A DNA stretch of 64,000 nt from Hyphomicrobiales bacterium (GCA_022842205.1 JALHQA010000004.1:114501-178500), one strand, 5' to 3'; positions 1-9,052 are shown, counted from the stretch's first letter. A program made the numbers and translations. The notes: generated by a model from the sequence alone, not told the origin.

Positions 1-926
1 GCGAGCGCGTAATTGTCCGAGTTATTGTAACGCTTGATGACGCGGAAATTGTGCAGCGTCAGGAAGACCGGGCCGGAAGGCCCGCTCGGCATGAGCAGCC
101 GGCCGGTGTCGCCGGGCCGGGGGAAATTCTGCCCGTTGGCGCGGCGCACGCCGCGCTTCTGCCAGTCGGCGAGAGTCGCGGTTGCGCCCTTTTTCGCGGG
201 AAAGCCGCGGGGAAGGACGACCTCGTAGCCCCAGGTCTCGCCCGGCCGCCAGCCATGGACCTTGAGGTAATTGGCGGTGGAGGCCAGGGCGTCGGGAATC
301 GTGGTCCAGATGTCGCGCCGTCCGTCGCCGGTGACATCGACCGCGTAGGCCTTGAAGCTCGACGGCATGAACTGCGTGTGGCCCATGGCGCCGGCCCATG
401 AGCCGACCATGTTCTCCGGCGTGGTGTGGCCCTTCGCCAGAATGTCGAGCGCGTTCAGCAGCTCCTTGCGGAAATAGTCGGCGCGGTAGCCGTGATAGGC
501 GAGGGTCGCCAGCGCCTGCAGCACGTTGTGGCCGCCAAGATAGCCGCCGAAATTCGTCTCGTTGCCCCAGACCGACAGGACGATGTTGCGGTCGACGCCG
601 AAGCTGGCCTCGATATGGCCGAGCACGTGGTCCCACTCCCGCGCCTTGCCGATGCCCTTCTCGACGCGCAGCGCCGAAACGCGGCGCACGATGTACTGGG
701 CGGAGGTGGATTTGAACTCCGGCTGCTTGCGCGTGAGCTCCATGACTTTCGGGTCGGGCTTCATGCCGGTGAAGGCGGCGTCGAACACGGATTTCGGCAC
801 GCCGCGCGCCTGCGCCTGCGGCCACAATCCGCGCACAAATCCCTGAAAATCCGCGAGCGCCGGTAGCGGCCAGGCCAAAGCCACCGCCAGGACGGCGCAC
901 CTGAAAGGCGTCGTTCCGGTCATCAT
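1..926 (-). CDS. Lytic murein transglycosylase (MltB-like, SLT_2), C-terminus off the window
   Basis: This enzyme would cleave the MurNAc-GlcNAc bond of peptidoglycan in the periplasm. The protein starts with a hydrophobic signal peptide of about 25 residues ending in LPALA. It then shows the family's WGNETNFGG segment with the likely catalytic Glu near residue 123, and GSWAGAMGHTQFMPS near residue 170, which is typical of membrane-bound transglycosylase B relatives (TIGR02283-like). Two adjacent ATG codons (926 and 923) are possible starts. The C-terminal part runs past position 1, so a C-terminal peptidoglycan-binding domain cannot be judged. A TTAA-N7-CTAA sequence lies about 40 bp upstream. 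The family assignment is firm; the exact cell-wall role is not known. Confidence 0.9.
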   Translation of the reverse strand, partial: MMTGTTPFRCAVLAVALAWPLPALADFQGFVRGLWPQAQARGVPKSVFDAAFTGMKPDPKVMELTRKQPEFKSTSAQYIVRRVSALRVEKGIGKAREWDHVLGHIEASFGVDRNIVLSVWGNETNFGGYLGGHNVLQALATLAYHGYRADYFRKELLNALDILAKGHTTPENMVGSWAGAMGHTQFMPSSFKAYAVDVTGDGRRDIWTTIPDALASTANYLKVHGWRPGETWGYEVVLPRGFPAKKGATATLADWQKRGVRRANGQNFPRPGDTGRLLMPSGPSGPVFLTLHNFRVIKRYNNSDNYAL

Positions 927-966
927 CCAATCCGCTTTTACGCGGTCAGAGGGGACCCGTCATTGG

Positions 967-981
967 TTAATGAAAAGCTAA
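967..981. promoter_or_regulatory. Degenerate CtrA-like box (TTAA-N7-CTAA)
   Basis: TTAA at 967-970 and CTAA at 978-981 are separated by seven bases, one mismatch from the CtrA consensus TTAA-N7-TTAA. The site lies between galE (which ends at 1003) and the start of the lytic transglycosylase, in the latter's promoter region. One degenerate site can arise by chance, so this is only a candidate. Confidence 0.25.
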
Positions 982-1002
982 CGATGACAAATTCGTTCGA
1001 TG

Positions 1003-2004
1003 TCACGCCGCGTTGGTGTGGCGGGCGCGGGCGGCGAGGTGCTCTTCCCAGGCCAGGGCCTGACGCACGATCGTGTCGAGATCGTCATATTGCGGCAGCC
1101 AGCCCAGATTGTGCCGGATGCGGTCGGCCGCGGCGACGATCTTGGCCGGATCGCCGGCGCGGCGGGGCGCGAGCTCGACCGTGAAATCGACGCCCGAAAC
1201 GCGCTTCACGGCGTCGATGACCTCGAGGACCGAGTAGCCGTCGCCGTAGCCGCAATTGACGGTGAGGCTTTCGTTCGTCGCGCGCAGATGGCGCAGCGCC
1301 AGCATATGCGCGCTCGCAAGGTCGGAGACCTGGATGTAATCACGCACGCAGGTGCCGTCGCGCGTCTCGTAGTCCGTACCGAACACATCGAGTCTCGGCC
1401 GGCGGCCGAGCGCCGCCTGGCACGCGACCTTGATGAGATGGGTCGCCTGCGGCGAGGACTGGCCGGCGCGCCCGTTCGGATCGGCGCCCGCGACGTTGAA
1501 ATAGCGCAGCACCGCGTAACGCAGGCCATGCGCCTCGGCGGCATCGCGCAGCATCCACTCGCTCATGAGCTTGGAGCGGCCATAGGGCGAAACCGGATCG
1601 GGCGCGGCGTCTTCCGGCACCGGATTGATCGCCGGATTGCCGTACACGGCGGCCGTCGAGGAGAAGACGAAATGCGGCACCCCGGCGCGCACGGCGGCTT
1701 CGAGCAGGTTGCGTGTCTTGACGGTGTTGGCGAGGTAATAGCCGAGCGGATCGACAACCGAATCCGGCACCACGATCCTGGCGGCGAAATGGACGATGGC
1801 GCCGACCTTGTGCTCGCGCAGCACGCGCTCGACCAGCGGGCCGTCGCCGGCATCGCCCTCGATGAACGGCACCTCGGCCGGAACCGCCCAGCGGAAGCCC
1901 GCCGACAGGTCGTCGATGACGACCGGCTGCTCGCCATTGGCCAGCAGTTCGAGCACCATATGGCTGCCGATATATCCGGCGCCGCCGGTGACCAAAACGC
2001 TCAT
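1003..2004 (-). CDS. galE: UDP-glucose 4-epimerase
   Basis: This 333-residue cytoplasmic enzyme interconverts UDP-glucose and UDP-galactose with bound NAD, feeding exopolysaccharide and LPS synthesis. It is a full-length extended short-chain dehydrogenase. The nucleotide-binding GGAGYIGSH is at residues 7-15, the SST segment at 115-117 and the catalytic YxxxK (Tyr141, Lys145) in YGRSK. The downstream RYFNVAGADP motif is typical of GalE. It is divergent from galU, which makes UDP-glucose, so the two form a nucleotide-sugar pair sharing a promoter region of about 180 bp. The start follows from the dinucleotide-binding motif, which must sit at the very N-terminus. Confidence 0.95.
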   Translation of the reverse strand: MSVLVTGGAGYIGSHMVLELLANGEQPVVIDDLSAGFRWAVPAEVPFIEGDAGDGPLVERVLREHKVGAIVHFAARIVVPDSVVDPLGYYLANTVKTRNLLEAAVRAGVPHFVFSSTAAVYGNPAINPVPEDAAPDPVSPYGRSKLMSEWMLRDAAEAHGLRYAVLRYFNVAGADPNGRAGQSSPQATHLIKVACQAALGRRPRLDVFGTDYETRDGTCVRDYIQVSDLASAHMLALRHLRATNESLTVNCGYGDGYSVLEVIDAVKRVSGVDFTVELAPRRAGDPAKIVAAADRIRHNLGWLPQYDDLDTIVRQALAWEEHLAARARHTNAA

Positions 2005-2182
2005 TTCGAAACCTTTTTGGGTTAAACTGACTTTATGGCTCTAACCAAGACATACGACACTTACCGCGCGGTTTTTGCCGTTCTGGAAGCCGCCGCAATG
2101 CGTTGTCATAGTGAACGGGCGGTCAACACGCCCGCCCCCGCCAAGATCTTCCCTCCGCAACCCAAAGAGTTTCCAGGCTAAC

Positions 2183-3049
2183 ATGAAGCGCATCCGCAAG
2201 GCGATTTTCCCCGTAGCCGGCCTCGGCACCCGTTTCCTTCCCGCCACCAAGGCCATGCCGAAAGAAATGCTGACCGTGGTCGACCGGCCCGTCATCCAGC
2301 ACGTCGTCGACGAGGCGCGCGCCGCCGGGATCGAGCATTTCATCTTCGTCACCGGCCGCAACAAGGGCGTGATCGAGGATCATTTCGACAAGCAGTTCGA
2401 ACTGGAAGCGACGCTGGAGCGGCGCGGCAAGACGAAAGAGCTGAGCGAGCTGCAGCGCGACCTGCCGAGCGCGGGCCAGTCGAGCTTCACGCGCCAGCAG
2501 GAACCCCTCGGCCTCGGCCATGCTGTGTGGTGCGCGCGCGATATCGTCGGCAACGAACCGTTCGCGCTGCTTCTGCCCGACATGCTGCATCACGGCCCGT
2601 CCTGCCTGGCCGGCATGATGCAGGTCTATGAGAAGAGCGGCGGCAACGTGCTCGCCGTCAACGAAGTGCCGAAGGACCAGGTGCATCAGTACGGCATTGT
2701 CGGCGTCGGCGAGAAGCTCGGCGCGGGCTTCAAGATCACCAGCATGGTCGAAAAACCCAAGGCCGAGGAAGCGCCGTCGAACTATTCGATCTCGGGACGG
2801 TACATACTCCAGCCGGAAATATTCGCGCTTCTCGAAAAACAGCAGAAGGGCGCGGGCGGCGAGATCCAGCTCACCGACTCGATGCTGACGCTCGCCAACA
2901 GCCAGGACTTTTTCGGCTATCAGTTCGAAGGCCGGATTTTCGATTGCGGCTCGAAGATCGGGTTTCTCGCGGCGAACATCGCCTACGGGCTGGAGCGCGA
3001 GGACCTCGCGCCGGCGCTGCGGGCGGAGATCAAGTCGGTGTGCGAGTGA
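2183..3049 (+). CDS. galU: UTP--glucose-1-phosphate uridylyltransferase
   Basis: This 288-residue enzyme makes UDP-glucose from UTP and glucose-1-phosphate. The nucleotidyltransferase signature [18 protein letters not shown] begins at residue 11, followed by [13 protein letters not shown] and the FVTGRNK segment, all typical of bacterial GalU. The reading frame is open upstream to 2075, but the GalU N-terminus ([13 protein letters not shown]) begins at 2183, so that start is chosen. It is divergent from galE. An 83-bp inverted repeat separates its 3' end from the convergent outer-membrane protein gene. Confidence 0.95.
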   Translation: MKRIRKAIFPVAGLGTRFLPATKAMPKEMLTVVDRPVIQHVVDEARAAGIEHFIFVTGRNKGVIEDHFDKQFELEATLERRGKTKELSELQRDLPSAGQSSFTRQQEPLGLGHAVWCARDIVGNEPFALLLPDMLHHGPSCLAGMMQVYEKSGGNVLAVNEVPKDQVHQYGIVGVGEKLGAGFKITSMVEKPKAEEAPSNYSISGRYILQPEIFALLEKQQKGAGGEIQLTDSMLTLANSQDFFGYQFEGRIFDCGSKIGFLAANIAYGLEREDLAPALRAEIKSVCE

Positions 3050-3051
3050 TG

Positions 3052-3134
3052 GTCATCCCGGAAATCGCGCAGCGATTATCCGGGATCTGTCGCGGACAAA
3101 AATCCCGGATCGCGCGTCGCGCGTCCGGGATGAC
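3052..3134. repeat. Intergenic inverted repeat bounded by GTCATCCCGGA / TCCGGGATGAC
   Basis: The two ends are exact inverted copies (GTCATCCCGGA at the left, TCCGGGATGAC at the right), and further CCCGGAT repeats lie inside. It fills almost all of the gap between the convergent galU and outer-membrane protein genes. It is a REP-like intergenic palindrome; it may help end transcription of both genes, but there is no clear T-tract. Confidence 0.6.
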
Positions 3135-3137
3135 ATT

Positions 3138-4625
3138 TCACCGCTGCAGCTTCAGGCCGACCTCGACGATCGTTGCGTCGTAATTCTCGTCGCTGTCCGA
3201 ACTGTCGAGCCGCTCATAGGACACCCGGCCGAGCGCCGAGAGCATGCGGTTGAACTTGTATTCGAGCTGAAGCTCGGCATCCCAGTTCTTCACCGTGTAG
3301 TCCATTGTCTCGTAATGCGTTTCCTCATAGGTCAGACCGCCCGTGAGGATCAGCCAGCGGCGGAACTCGTGCGAGAACGAGGCGCCCGCGCTCCAGTCTT
3401 CGGCGATGGCGCAGCATTCGACCGTCGAGGCCTCGAAATCGCGCTCGGCGGTGAGGCGCACTTCCGTCAATACGCTTGGACGCCAGATCAGCGTGCCCTG
3501 CGCAACCGCGCCTCTGAGTTCCGGAATCCAGTCTTCCTCGGCGCGCTGTTCGCCATAGCCGATCTTGGCTTCGAGCGCCCAGATCGGGTTCGGTTCGAGG
3601 CGGAGGCCGGCATAGGTACGCCAGCCGTCGGAATCGTGCTCGACGCCGTTATCGTTGACCTCTTCGTCGTATGTGCGCTGGTTGAAGGAGGCTTCGACAA
3701 ATGGTTCGAGCATCGGGCTGAGTTCATAGCCGGTGCGCAACCGCACTTCGTATTCGCTGTAATCACGGTCGGCGAGATCGGGGTCGCCGAAATCGCGGCG
3801 GTCGAACTCGACCGTCGGCGATATGGACAGGCGGCTCGGCTTGTAGACGAAGCCGGCGCTGCCGCTGAAGCGGTCGTTCTCGCTCATGCTCGTCACGCCG
3901 ACGAGTTCGGGATCGCCGCGCGTGTCGCTGTCGCGCGTGGCGCGCAGCGCGAAGTCGAAGCGCAAATCCTCGCGCGCATCGAGCCGGAGCGCGGCGTCGG
4001 CGGCGTAATCCGGCGCGTCCTCTTCCGGGAAGTCGTCATAGGCGCGGTAGCCGGCCTCGATCCGTCCGCGAAAGGCGTGGCGTATCCAGTCCGACTCGAC
4101 GTCGATGGCGCCGCGCGTGCGCCAGAACAGCGAGTCTTCCGGCGGGTCGGCGCTGGTCGGATTGGAATCGTGGCCGCCGAAAATCTCGACGCTCGGCACG
4201 ATAATGAAAGCGCCGGCGCGGATTCCGACGGGGGCGAAAGGATCTTCCTCGTCGGCGAGTTTACGGCGGCGCCGCGCGGCGACGGGTTCGGCCAACGGCG
4301 GCGGGATTCCGACCTCGACCGCCGGCGGCTCGAATTCGGTGTCCGGCGCGGGTTCGAGGCGGGTATCGGGGTTCTCGGAAAGCCGCGTGTCCGGCGCGCG
4401 GCGGAATTCCGTGTCCGGCGATATGGGACTCATGGCGTCGGGCGAGAACAAAGTGGGGTCGGCGCCGGGCAGGGCATTGAACGAGCCGCGCAGTACCTGC
4501 GCCGAGGCTCCGGACATCGCGAGCAGGAAGCAGGCGGCGGGCAGGAGCGCGCGCAACAGGGTCCGCGCGGGCAGCAAAGACCGCACGCCGCGCACGGAGC
4601 AAACCCCTGTCGCCGGACCCATCAT
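3138..4625 (-). CDS. Outer-membrane beta-barrel protein
   Basis: This 495-residue protein has a long signal peptide ending near SGASAQ (residue 43). A linker rich in repeated PDTxxxxxPDT units follows (about residues 65-105), then an acidic, aromatic-rich region of alternating strands reaching the C-terminus. The strand pattern, with many Tyr/Trp/Arg residues at alternate positions and a final strand ending in VGLKLQR, fits an outer-membrane barrel of the BBP2/surface exopolysaccharide-associated kind seen in alphaproteobacteria. The lack of a terminal aromatic residue is unusual for BAM substrates. Its proximity to galE/galU and kdsD suggests an envelope polysaccharide role, but this is inference. 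The PDT linker is probably periplasmic. Confidence 0.75.
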   Translation of the reverse strand: MMGPATGVCSVRGVRSLLPARTLLRALLPAACFLLAMSGASAQVLRGSFNALPGADPTLFSPDAMSPISPDTEFRRAPDTRLSENPDTRLEPAPDTEFEPPAVEVGIPPPLAEPVAARRRRKLADEEDPFAPVGIRAGAFIIVPSVEIFGGHDSNPTSADPPEDSLFWRTRGAIDVESDWIRHAFRGRIEAGYRAYDDFPEEDAPDYAADAALRLDAREDLRFDFALRATRDSDTRGDPELVGVTSMSENDRFSGSAGFVYKPSRLSISPTVEFDRRDFGDPDLADRDYSEYEVRLRTGYELSPMLEPFVEASFNQRTYDEEVNDNGVEHDSDGWRTYAGLRLEPNPIWALEAKIGYGEQRAEEDWIPELRGAVAQGTLIWRPSVLTEVRLTAERDFEASTVECCAIAEDWSAGASFSHEFRRWLILTGGLTYEETHYETMDYTVKNWDAELQLEYKFNRMLSALGRVSYERLDSSDSDENYDATIVEVGLKLQR

Positions 4626-4743
4626 GGTTAACGAACATCGACCAGCCGTGGTTAATATGTGGTTCTTGGAACGGGGGAATTTCGGCCCGCTTGCCGCCCG
4701 GTGCGGGCGGGTCTAGACAAACGGAAGGGGAGTTTCCGCCATC

Positions 4744-5748
4744 ATGTCGACGCCCGTCCGCCGCGCAGAAGAGACCGCCGAGCCGCCGAAGGCGCTGGTC
4801 TCGGCCCGCTCGACGCTGAAATGCGAGAACGACGGCCTCGGCGTGCTCGCCAACGCGCTCGAGGGCGATCTCGGCCGCGCGTTCTGCGAGGCGGTCGAGC
4901 TTATCGGGCAGGCCGAGGGCCGGGTCATCGTGACCGGCATGGGCAAAAGCGGCCATATCGGCCGCAAGCTCGCCGCCACCCTTGCCTCGACCGGAACGCC
5001 CGCCAGCTTCGTCCATGCCGCCGAGGCCAGCCATGGCGATCTCGGCATGGTGACCAAGAAGGATGTCGTGGTGGCCCTGTCCTGGTCCGGCGAGACGCCG
5101 GAGCTTCGGGAAGTCGTCCATCACACCCAGCGCAACGCCGTTCCGCTGATCGCCATCACGTCCGAGCCGAAAAGCGCGCTTGGCCGCACCTCGACCGTGG
5201 TTCTGGCACTCCCGAAAGCGGTCGAGGCCTGTCCGCACGGCCTTGCGCCGACGACCTCGACCACGATGCAGCTTGTGCTCGGCGACGCGCTGGCGATCGC
5301 CCTGCTGGAAAGCCGGGGCTTCACGGCCTCGGACTTCCGGGTGTTCCACCCTGGCGGCCGCCTCGGGGCCGGGCTGACCCATGTCCGCGACCTGATGCAC
5401 AAGGACGACAAGGTGCCGCTGGTCTCAAACGGCACCGTGATGTCCGAAGCCATTCTGGCAATGAGCGAAAAGAGCTTCGGCTGTGTCGGCGTGGTGGATC
5501 AGTCGCGCAGGCTGATCGGCATCGTGACCGACGGCGACCTTCGCCGGCACATGAATCCGGACCTCCTGACGGCCCGCATCGAGGATGTGATGACGCGCCA
5601 GCCGCGCACCGTTGCGCCCGACACCATCGCCTCCGCCGCGCTGGAAATCATGAATTCCTCCAAGATCATGGCGGTGTTCGTGGTCGAGGACGGGCGGCCG
5701 GTCGGAATCCTGCACCTACACGACGCGCTGCGCGCCGGCGTCGCCTGA
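4744..5748 (+). CDS. kdsD: KpsF/GutQ-family D-arabinose 5-phosphate isomerase
   Basis: This 334-residue cytoplasmic enzyme converts ribulose-5-phosphate to arabinose-5-phosphate, the first step of KDO synthesis for LPS. The SIS domain occupies about residues 40-180, with GMGKSGHIGRKLAATLASTG near residue 65 and ALSWSGETPEL near residue 117. Two CBS domains follow (about 215-334, with VTDGDLRRHM and the second ending HLHDALRAGVA). The length and domain order match KdsD/KpsF. A purine-rich stretch (GGAAGGGG) about 12 bp upstream supports the ATG at 4744. It is divergent from the outer-membrane barrel gene. Confidence 0.92.
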   Translation: MSTPVRRAEETAEPPKALVSARSTLKCENDGLGVLANALEGDLGRAFCEAVELIGQAEGRVIVTGMGKSGHIGRKLAATLASTGTPASFVHAAEASHGDLGMVTKKDVVVALSWSGETPELREVVHHTQRNAVPLIAITSEPKSALGRTSTVVLALPKAVEACPHGLAPTTSTTMQLVLGDALAIALLESRGFTASDFRVFHPGGRLGAGLTHVRDLMHKDDKVPLVSNGTVMSEAILAMSEKSFGCVGVVDQSRRLIGIVTDGDLRRHMNPDLLTARIEDVMTRQPRTVAPDTIASAALEIMNSSKIMAVFVVEDGRPVGILHLHDALRAGVA

Positions 5749-5793
5749 ACCCCCAACAAGTCTAACCGCCGCGTCGCAAATTGCCTTCCGCGC

Positions 5794-5808
5794 TTAACGG
5801 GGGGTTAG
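5794..5808. promoter_or_regulatory. CtrA-like box (TTAA-N7-TTAG)
   Basis: TTAA at 5794-5797 and TTAG at 5805-5808 are spaced by seven bases, about 70 bp before the MotA-like start. CtrA commonly controls motility genes in alphaproteobacteria, so the location is sensible. It has one mismatch from consensus and there is no experimental support. Confidence 0.35.
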
Positions 5809-5876
5809 AGAAACCGTGCCTATTCTGCCAATCGAGTAAGGGGCTGTTACCCCCAAGTAGGGTTGGGTTCGGGTAC

Positions 5877-6653
5877 ATGGACATTTCGTCAATTATGGGC
5901 TTCGGCCTGGCTGCCGTCATCGTCGGGTGGCTTGCGGTTTCCGGAGGCGATCCCCGCGTTCTCATGGACTACCACGCCGCGGTGTGCGTGTTCGGCGGGG
6001 CCCTTGCGGCAACCATGATCCGGTTTCCGCTCCAGGCCACGCTGCACGGCTTCCCGGTCGGTCTGAAATACACCTTCACGATGCGCAAGGTTTCGACCCG
6101 CGCGCTGATCGACGAAATCGGCTCGCTGGCCGAGCTCGTTCGCAAGAAGGGACCTCTGGCGCTCGAAAACGCCGCGGTTTCCGATCCTTTTCTGGCAAAG
6201 GGCGTACGCTATATCGCCGACGGTTATGACGCCGACTTCATCCGCGACAGCCTCGAGCGCGAGCGCGACCTTTTGCTCGTCCGTCTGTCCGAAGGCGAAA
6301 AAATCTACCGCTCGATCGGCGATTGCGCGCCGGCCTTCGGCATGGTCGGTACCCTGATCGGCATGGTGCAGATGTTCGCCAACATGGCCGATCCGTCGAC
6401 GCTCGGCCCCTACATGGCGATCGCGCTCTGCGCCACGCTCTACGGCGCCATCATGCAGAACTTCATCGGCATTCCGATCGCCGACAAGCTGCACCTGAAA
6501 TTCGCCGAGGAAGACCTCAACCAGACGCTTATCATCGACGGCATTCTCCAGATCCGCGACGCCAAGAGCCCGGCGCTCGTGCGTGAGATGCTCCAGGCCT
6601 ATCTCCCCGAGAAGCACCGCGACCGCGAAAACGAGCTCGACGAGGCGGCGTAA
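5877..6653 (+). CDS. MotA/PomA-like stator channel protein
   Basis: This 258-residue inner-membrane protein belongs to the MotA/TolQ/ExbB proton-channel superfamily and is closest in size and layout to PomA/MotA. It has two N-terminal membrane helices, a cytoplasmic loop (about residues 60-150) and two C-terminal helices. The conserved APAFGMVGTLIGMVQMF stretch, with the proline of the channel, is near residue 155. ATG 5877 gives the family N-terminus; the frame is open further upstream without a good start. Its stop overlaps the start of the MotB-like gene (TAATG), so the two are translationally coupled. No other flagellar gene lies in the window, so it may drive something other than a flagellum. 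Confidence 0.85.
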   Translation: MDISSIMGFGLAAVIVGWLAVSGGDPRVLMDYHAAVCVFGGALAATMIRFPLQATLHGFPVGLKYTFTMRKVSTRALIDEIGSLAELVRKKGPLALENAAVSDPFLAKGVRYIADGYDADFIRDSLERERDLLLVRLSEGEKIYRSIGDCAPAFGMVGTLIGMVQMFANMADPSTLGPYMAIALCATLYGAIMQNFIGIPIADKLHLKFAEEDLNQTLIIDGILQIRDAKSPALVREMLQAYLPEKHRDRENELDEAA

Positions 6654-7483
6654 TGGGCAAGAGGAGAAAAGCCGAAGCGCACGGCGGCGGCCACGGCTGG
6701 TACGTCACTTTCGCGGACCTGATGGCCCTGATGATGGCGTTCTTCGTCATGATCGCCGCGTTCTCCACGATGAACGAGGAGAAGATGAAGCAGGCGCTGG
6801 GCTCGATCCGCGAGGCGTTCGGCGTACAGACGAAGAACGAGGTTCTCGGCGGCATCATGGAGATCCAGGGTCTTCCGGTGCGCAGCTATCCGAAGAACGT
6901 GTCGATGACCAATCCGGTCGATTCCACGCAACAGCCGGGCCCGATCATCGAAGAGTTCGACCGCGGTCCGCTGCGCGAAGGGCGCGATGACCGGTTCTCG
7001 ACGGCGGCGACGACGCTGCGCCAGGCGCTGCAGGACATGCCGGAAATCACCGAAATCTCGCAGAACATCGTGATCGAGGAGACGCCGGAGGGCCTTGCGA
7101 TCCAGATCGCCGACCAGGACGGCCGCTCGATGTTCCCCGAAGGATCGCGCGAGCCATACGAGCGCGTACGGGCCGCGCTGGCGCGCCTTGCGCCGGTGCT
7201 GCGCGAACTGCCGCAGCGCATCACCATTGCCGGGCATACGGCGGAAAGCCACGCCCAGGAAACGCCGACCTATGGCCCGTGGGAAATATCGGCCGACCGG
7301 GCCAATGCCGTGCGGCGCATTCTCGCCGAGAGCGGCGTGCCGCTGGATCGCTTCGCGGCGATTGTCGGCAAGGCCGACACCCAGCCGCTTTATCCGGACA
7401 ATCCCTATCTGCCGGCCAATCGCCGCGTGACGATCACGCTGATGGCCGAGCCGCCGCCGATCCCCAACGACGTCGCGCCGTAA
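6653..7483 (+). CDS. MotB-like stator protein with OmpA peptidoglycan-binding domain
   Basis: This 276-residue partner of the preceding MotA-like protein has a short basic N-terminus and one membrane helix, VTFADLMALMMAFFVMI. Asp22 sits where MotB has its proton-carrying Asp. A plug/linker region follows, then an OmpA-like domain from about residue 170 to 270, with EISADRANAVRRIL and the NRRVTI end motif that bind peptidoglycan. The normal MotA-MotB pairing and the 1-bp start/stop overlap mean they form one complex. Ion-driven torque or force generation is the expected activity. Whether it turns a flagellum cannot be told from this window. Confidence 0.87.
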   Translation: MGKRRKAEAHGGGHGWYVTFADLMALMMAFFVMIAAFSTMNEEKMKQALGSIREAFGVQTKNEVLGGIMEIQGLPVRSYPKNVSMTNPVDSTQQPGPIIEEFDRGPLREGRDDRFSTAATTLRQALQDMPEITEISQNIVIEETPEGLAIQIADQDGRSMFPEGSREPYERVRAALARLAPVLRELPQRITIAGHTAESHAQETPTYGPWEISADRANAVRRILAESGVPLDRFAAIVGKADTQPLYPDNPYLPANRRVTITLMAEPPPIPNDVAP

Positions 7484-7488
7484 TCCGT

Positions 7489-7625
7489 GTCCGGACAAGC
7501 GAGGCGAAGCCGAGCGCTGATCCGGGATCCAGGAGAAAGTGCGAAGCACAAGATCGAGCGGCTGCGCCGCGCTCAAATGCTGGACCCCGGAACACGCGAT
7601 GCGCGGCGCGCACGCGGTCCGGGGA
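7489..7625. repeat. Dispersed palindromic repeat, copy 1
   Basis: This copy begins with CCGGACAAGCGAGGC and AAGCCGAGCGCTGATCCGGG, and ends with GGTCCGGGG. A second copy with the same start, middle (ATCCAGGAGAAA, CTGGNCCCCGGA) and end lies at 13172-13293. It fills the gap between the convergent MotB-like and NfeD genes. It looks like a multi-copy intergenic mosaic element with outward CCGGA/TCCGG ends. Confidence 0.7.
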
Positions 7626-7631
7626 ACGAAA

Positions 7632-8075
7632 TCACGCCTCTTCCACCTGCAGCACCGCGCCGTCCGCCGCCGCGACGCGCACCTTTGCGCCGGCGGGAAG
7701 GTCGGAACCGGTGACGCGCCAGACCGTGTCCTCGATATGGATGCGGCCGCTGCCGCCGACGATCGGCTGATCGAGCGTATAGACGCGGCCGACATACATT
7801 TCCGAACGGCGGTGCAGAACGGGTTCGGGTCCGCGCGGACGGCGGCCGCCGAAATAGAACCACCAGCCCGCGACCGCCAGGACAGCCAGCAGCGAATAGG
7901 CGATCAGCTGCGTCTGCCAGGCCAGTTCGAACACGAACGCCAATACACCCGTGACGAGGGCGGCGATGCCGAGCCACAGAATGAAGCTGCCGGGCGCGAC
8001 GATTTCGACCGCAAGCAGGACCACGCCGAGAATGATCCAGCTCCAGGCGCCAAGGGCTGCGATGAGTCCGATCAT
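7632..8075 (-). CDS. NfeD-family membrane protein
   Basis: This 147-residue protein has two to three N-terminal membrane helices (about residues 4-75) and a C-terminal OB-fold domain (about 85-147, with GRVYTLDQPIVGGSGRIHI), the layout of short NfeD proteins such as YbbK. NfeD proteins act with SPFH/stomatin partners in membrane microdomains. Here the start overlaps the stop of the SPFH gene by 4 bp, so the two are coupled in one operon. It lacks the N-terminal ClpP-like protease domain of long NfeD proteins. Confidence 0.9.
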   Translation of the reverse strand: MIGLIAALGAWSWIILGVVLLAVEIVAPGSFILWLGIAALVTGVLAFVFELAWQTQLIAYSLLAVLAVAGWWFYFGGRRPRGPEPVLHRRSEMYVGRVYTLDQPIVGGSGRIHIEDTVWRVTGSDLPAGAKVRVAAADGAVLQVEEA

Positions 8076-9052
8076 GTCGGCGGCACCGTGCGCGGACGCG
8101 CGGGCGGGGCGGGCGGCGGCGTGTCCGGACGATGGCTCTCGATGGCGGATTTCGCGATCTCGGCAATGCCGGCGAGCGAGCCGATGATCGCCGTCGCCTC
8201 GATCGGCAGGATCAGGGTCTTCTGGTTGGGCGCGGCGGCGAGAGCCTGAAGCGCGCCGACATATTTGTCGGCGATGAAATAGTTGAGGGCGGCGAGATCG
8301 CCGCGCGCGACCGCTTCCGACACGACGGACGTGGCCTTCGCTTCCGCCTCGGCGCCGCGTTCGCGGCCTTCGGCGTCACGGAATGCCGCTTCGCGGCGGC
8401 CTTCGGCTTCGAGAATCTGCGCCTGCTTCTTGCCTTCGGCGCGGAGGATTTCCGACTGCCGCATGCCTTCCGACTCCAGAATGGCGGCGCGCTTTTCGCG
8501 CTCGGCCTTCATCTGGCGGGCCATCGCGTTGACGATGTCCTGCGGCGGGCGGATGTCCTTGATCTCGATACGGGTGACCTTGACGCCCCACGGCGCGGCG
8601 GCGGCATCGACCACTTTCAGCAGCCGTTCGTTGATCTCGTCGCGCTGCGACAGCATGTGGTCGAGATCCATCGAGCCCATCACCGAGCGGATATTCGTCA
8701 TGGTGAGGTTGAGGATCGCCGATTCGAGATTGGTGACCTCGTAGCTGGCGCGGGCCGCGTCGACCACCTGATAGAAATTGACGCCGTCGACCTGCACCGT
8801 GGCGTTGTCGCGGGTAATGACTTCCTGGCTCGGAATGTCGAGCACCTGCTCCATCATGTTCACCCGGCGGCCGACGCGGTCGATAAAGGGGATGATGAGG
8901 GCGAGGCCGGGCGACAGCGTGCGGGTGAATTTCTGGAAGCGTTCGACGGTGTAATTGTAGCCCTGCGGGACCGTCTTCACCCCGGCGAACAGCACAAGGA
9001 CGACGAAGCCGACCAGCAGCAGGGCAAAAATATCGAAACCGAACATCAGCAC
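8072..9052 (-). CDS. SPFH/Band 7 (paraslipin/QmcA-like) protein
   Basis: This 326-residue protein has one N-terminal membrane helix (about residues 3-24), then a Band 7/SPFH domain beginning PQGYNYTVERFQKFTRTL and running through VKVTRIEIKDIRPP (about 25-185). An Ala/Glu-rich helical segment with repeated EGRREAAFRDAEGRE units (about 190-240) would form a coiled coil, and the C-terminus is Pro-rich. It is the first gene of a two-gene operon with NfeD, the widespread qmcA-ybbK arrangement. Such proteins build ring-like membrane assemblies and affect membrane protein quality control; the role here is inferred from family. Confidence 0.92.
   Translation of the reverse strand: MLMFGFDIFALLLVGFVVLVLFAGVKTVPQGYNYTVERFQKFTRTLSPGLALIIPFIDRVGRRVNMMEQVLDIPSQEVITRDNATVQVDGVNFYQVVDAARASYEVTNLESAILNLTMTNIRSVMGSMDLDHMLSQRDEINERLLKVVDAAAAPWGVKVTRIEIKDIRPPQDIVNAMARQMKAEREKRAAILESEGMRQSEILRAEGKKQAQILEAEGRREAAFRDAEGRERGAEAEAKATSVVSEAVARGDLAALNYFIADKYVGALQALAAAPNQKTLILPIEATAIIGSLAGIAEIAKSAIESHRPDTPPPAPPARPRTVPPT

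Noticed and set aside
3315-4631. A 438-residue open frame on the plus strand opposite the outer-membrane barrel gene
   Set aside because: It mirrors the codon pattern of the minus-strand gene, has no ribosome-binding site and no recognisable domain. The minus-strand frame has a signal peptide and barrel strands.
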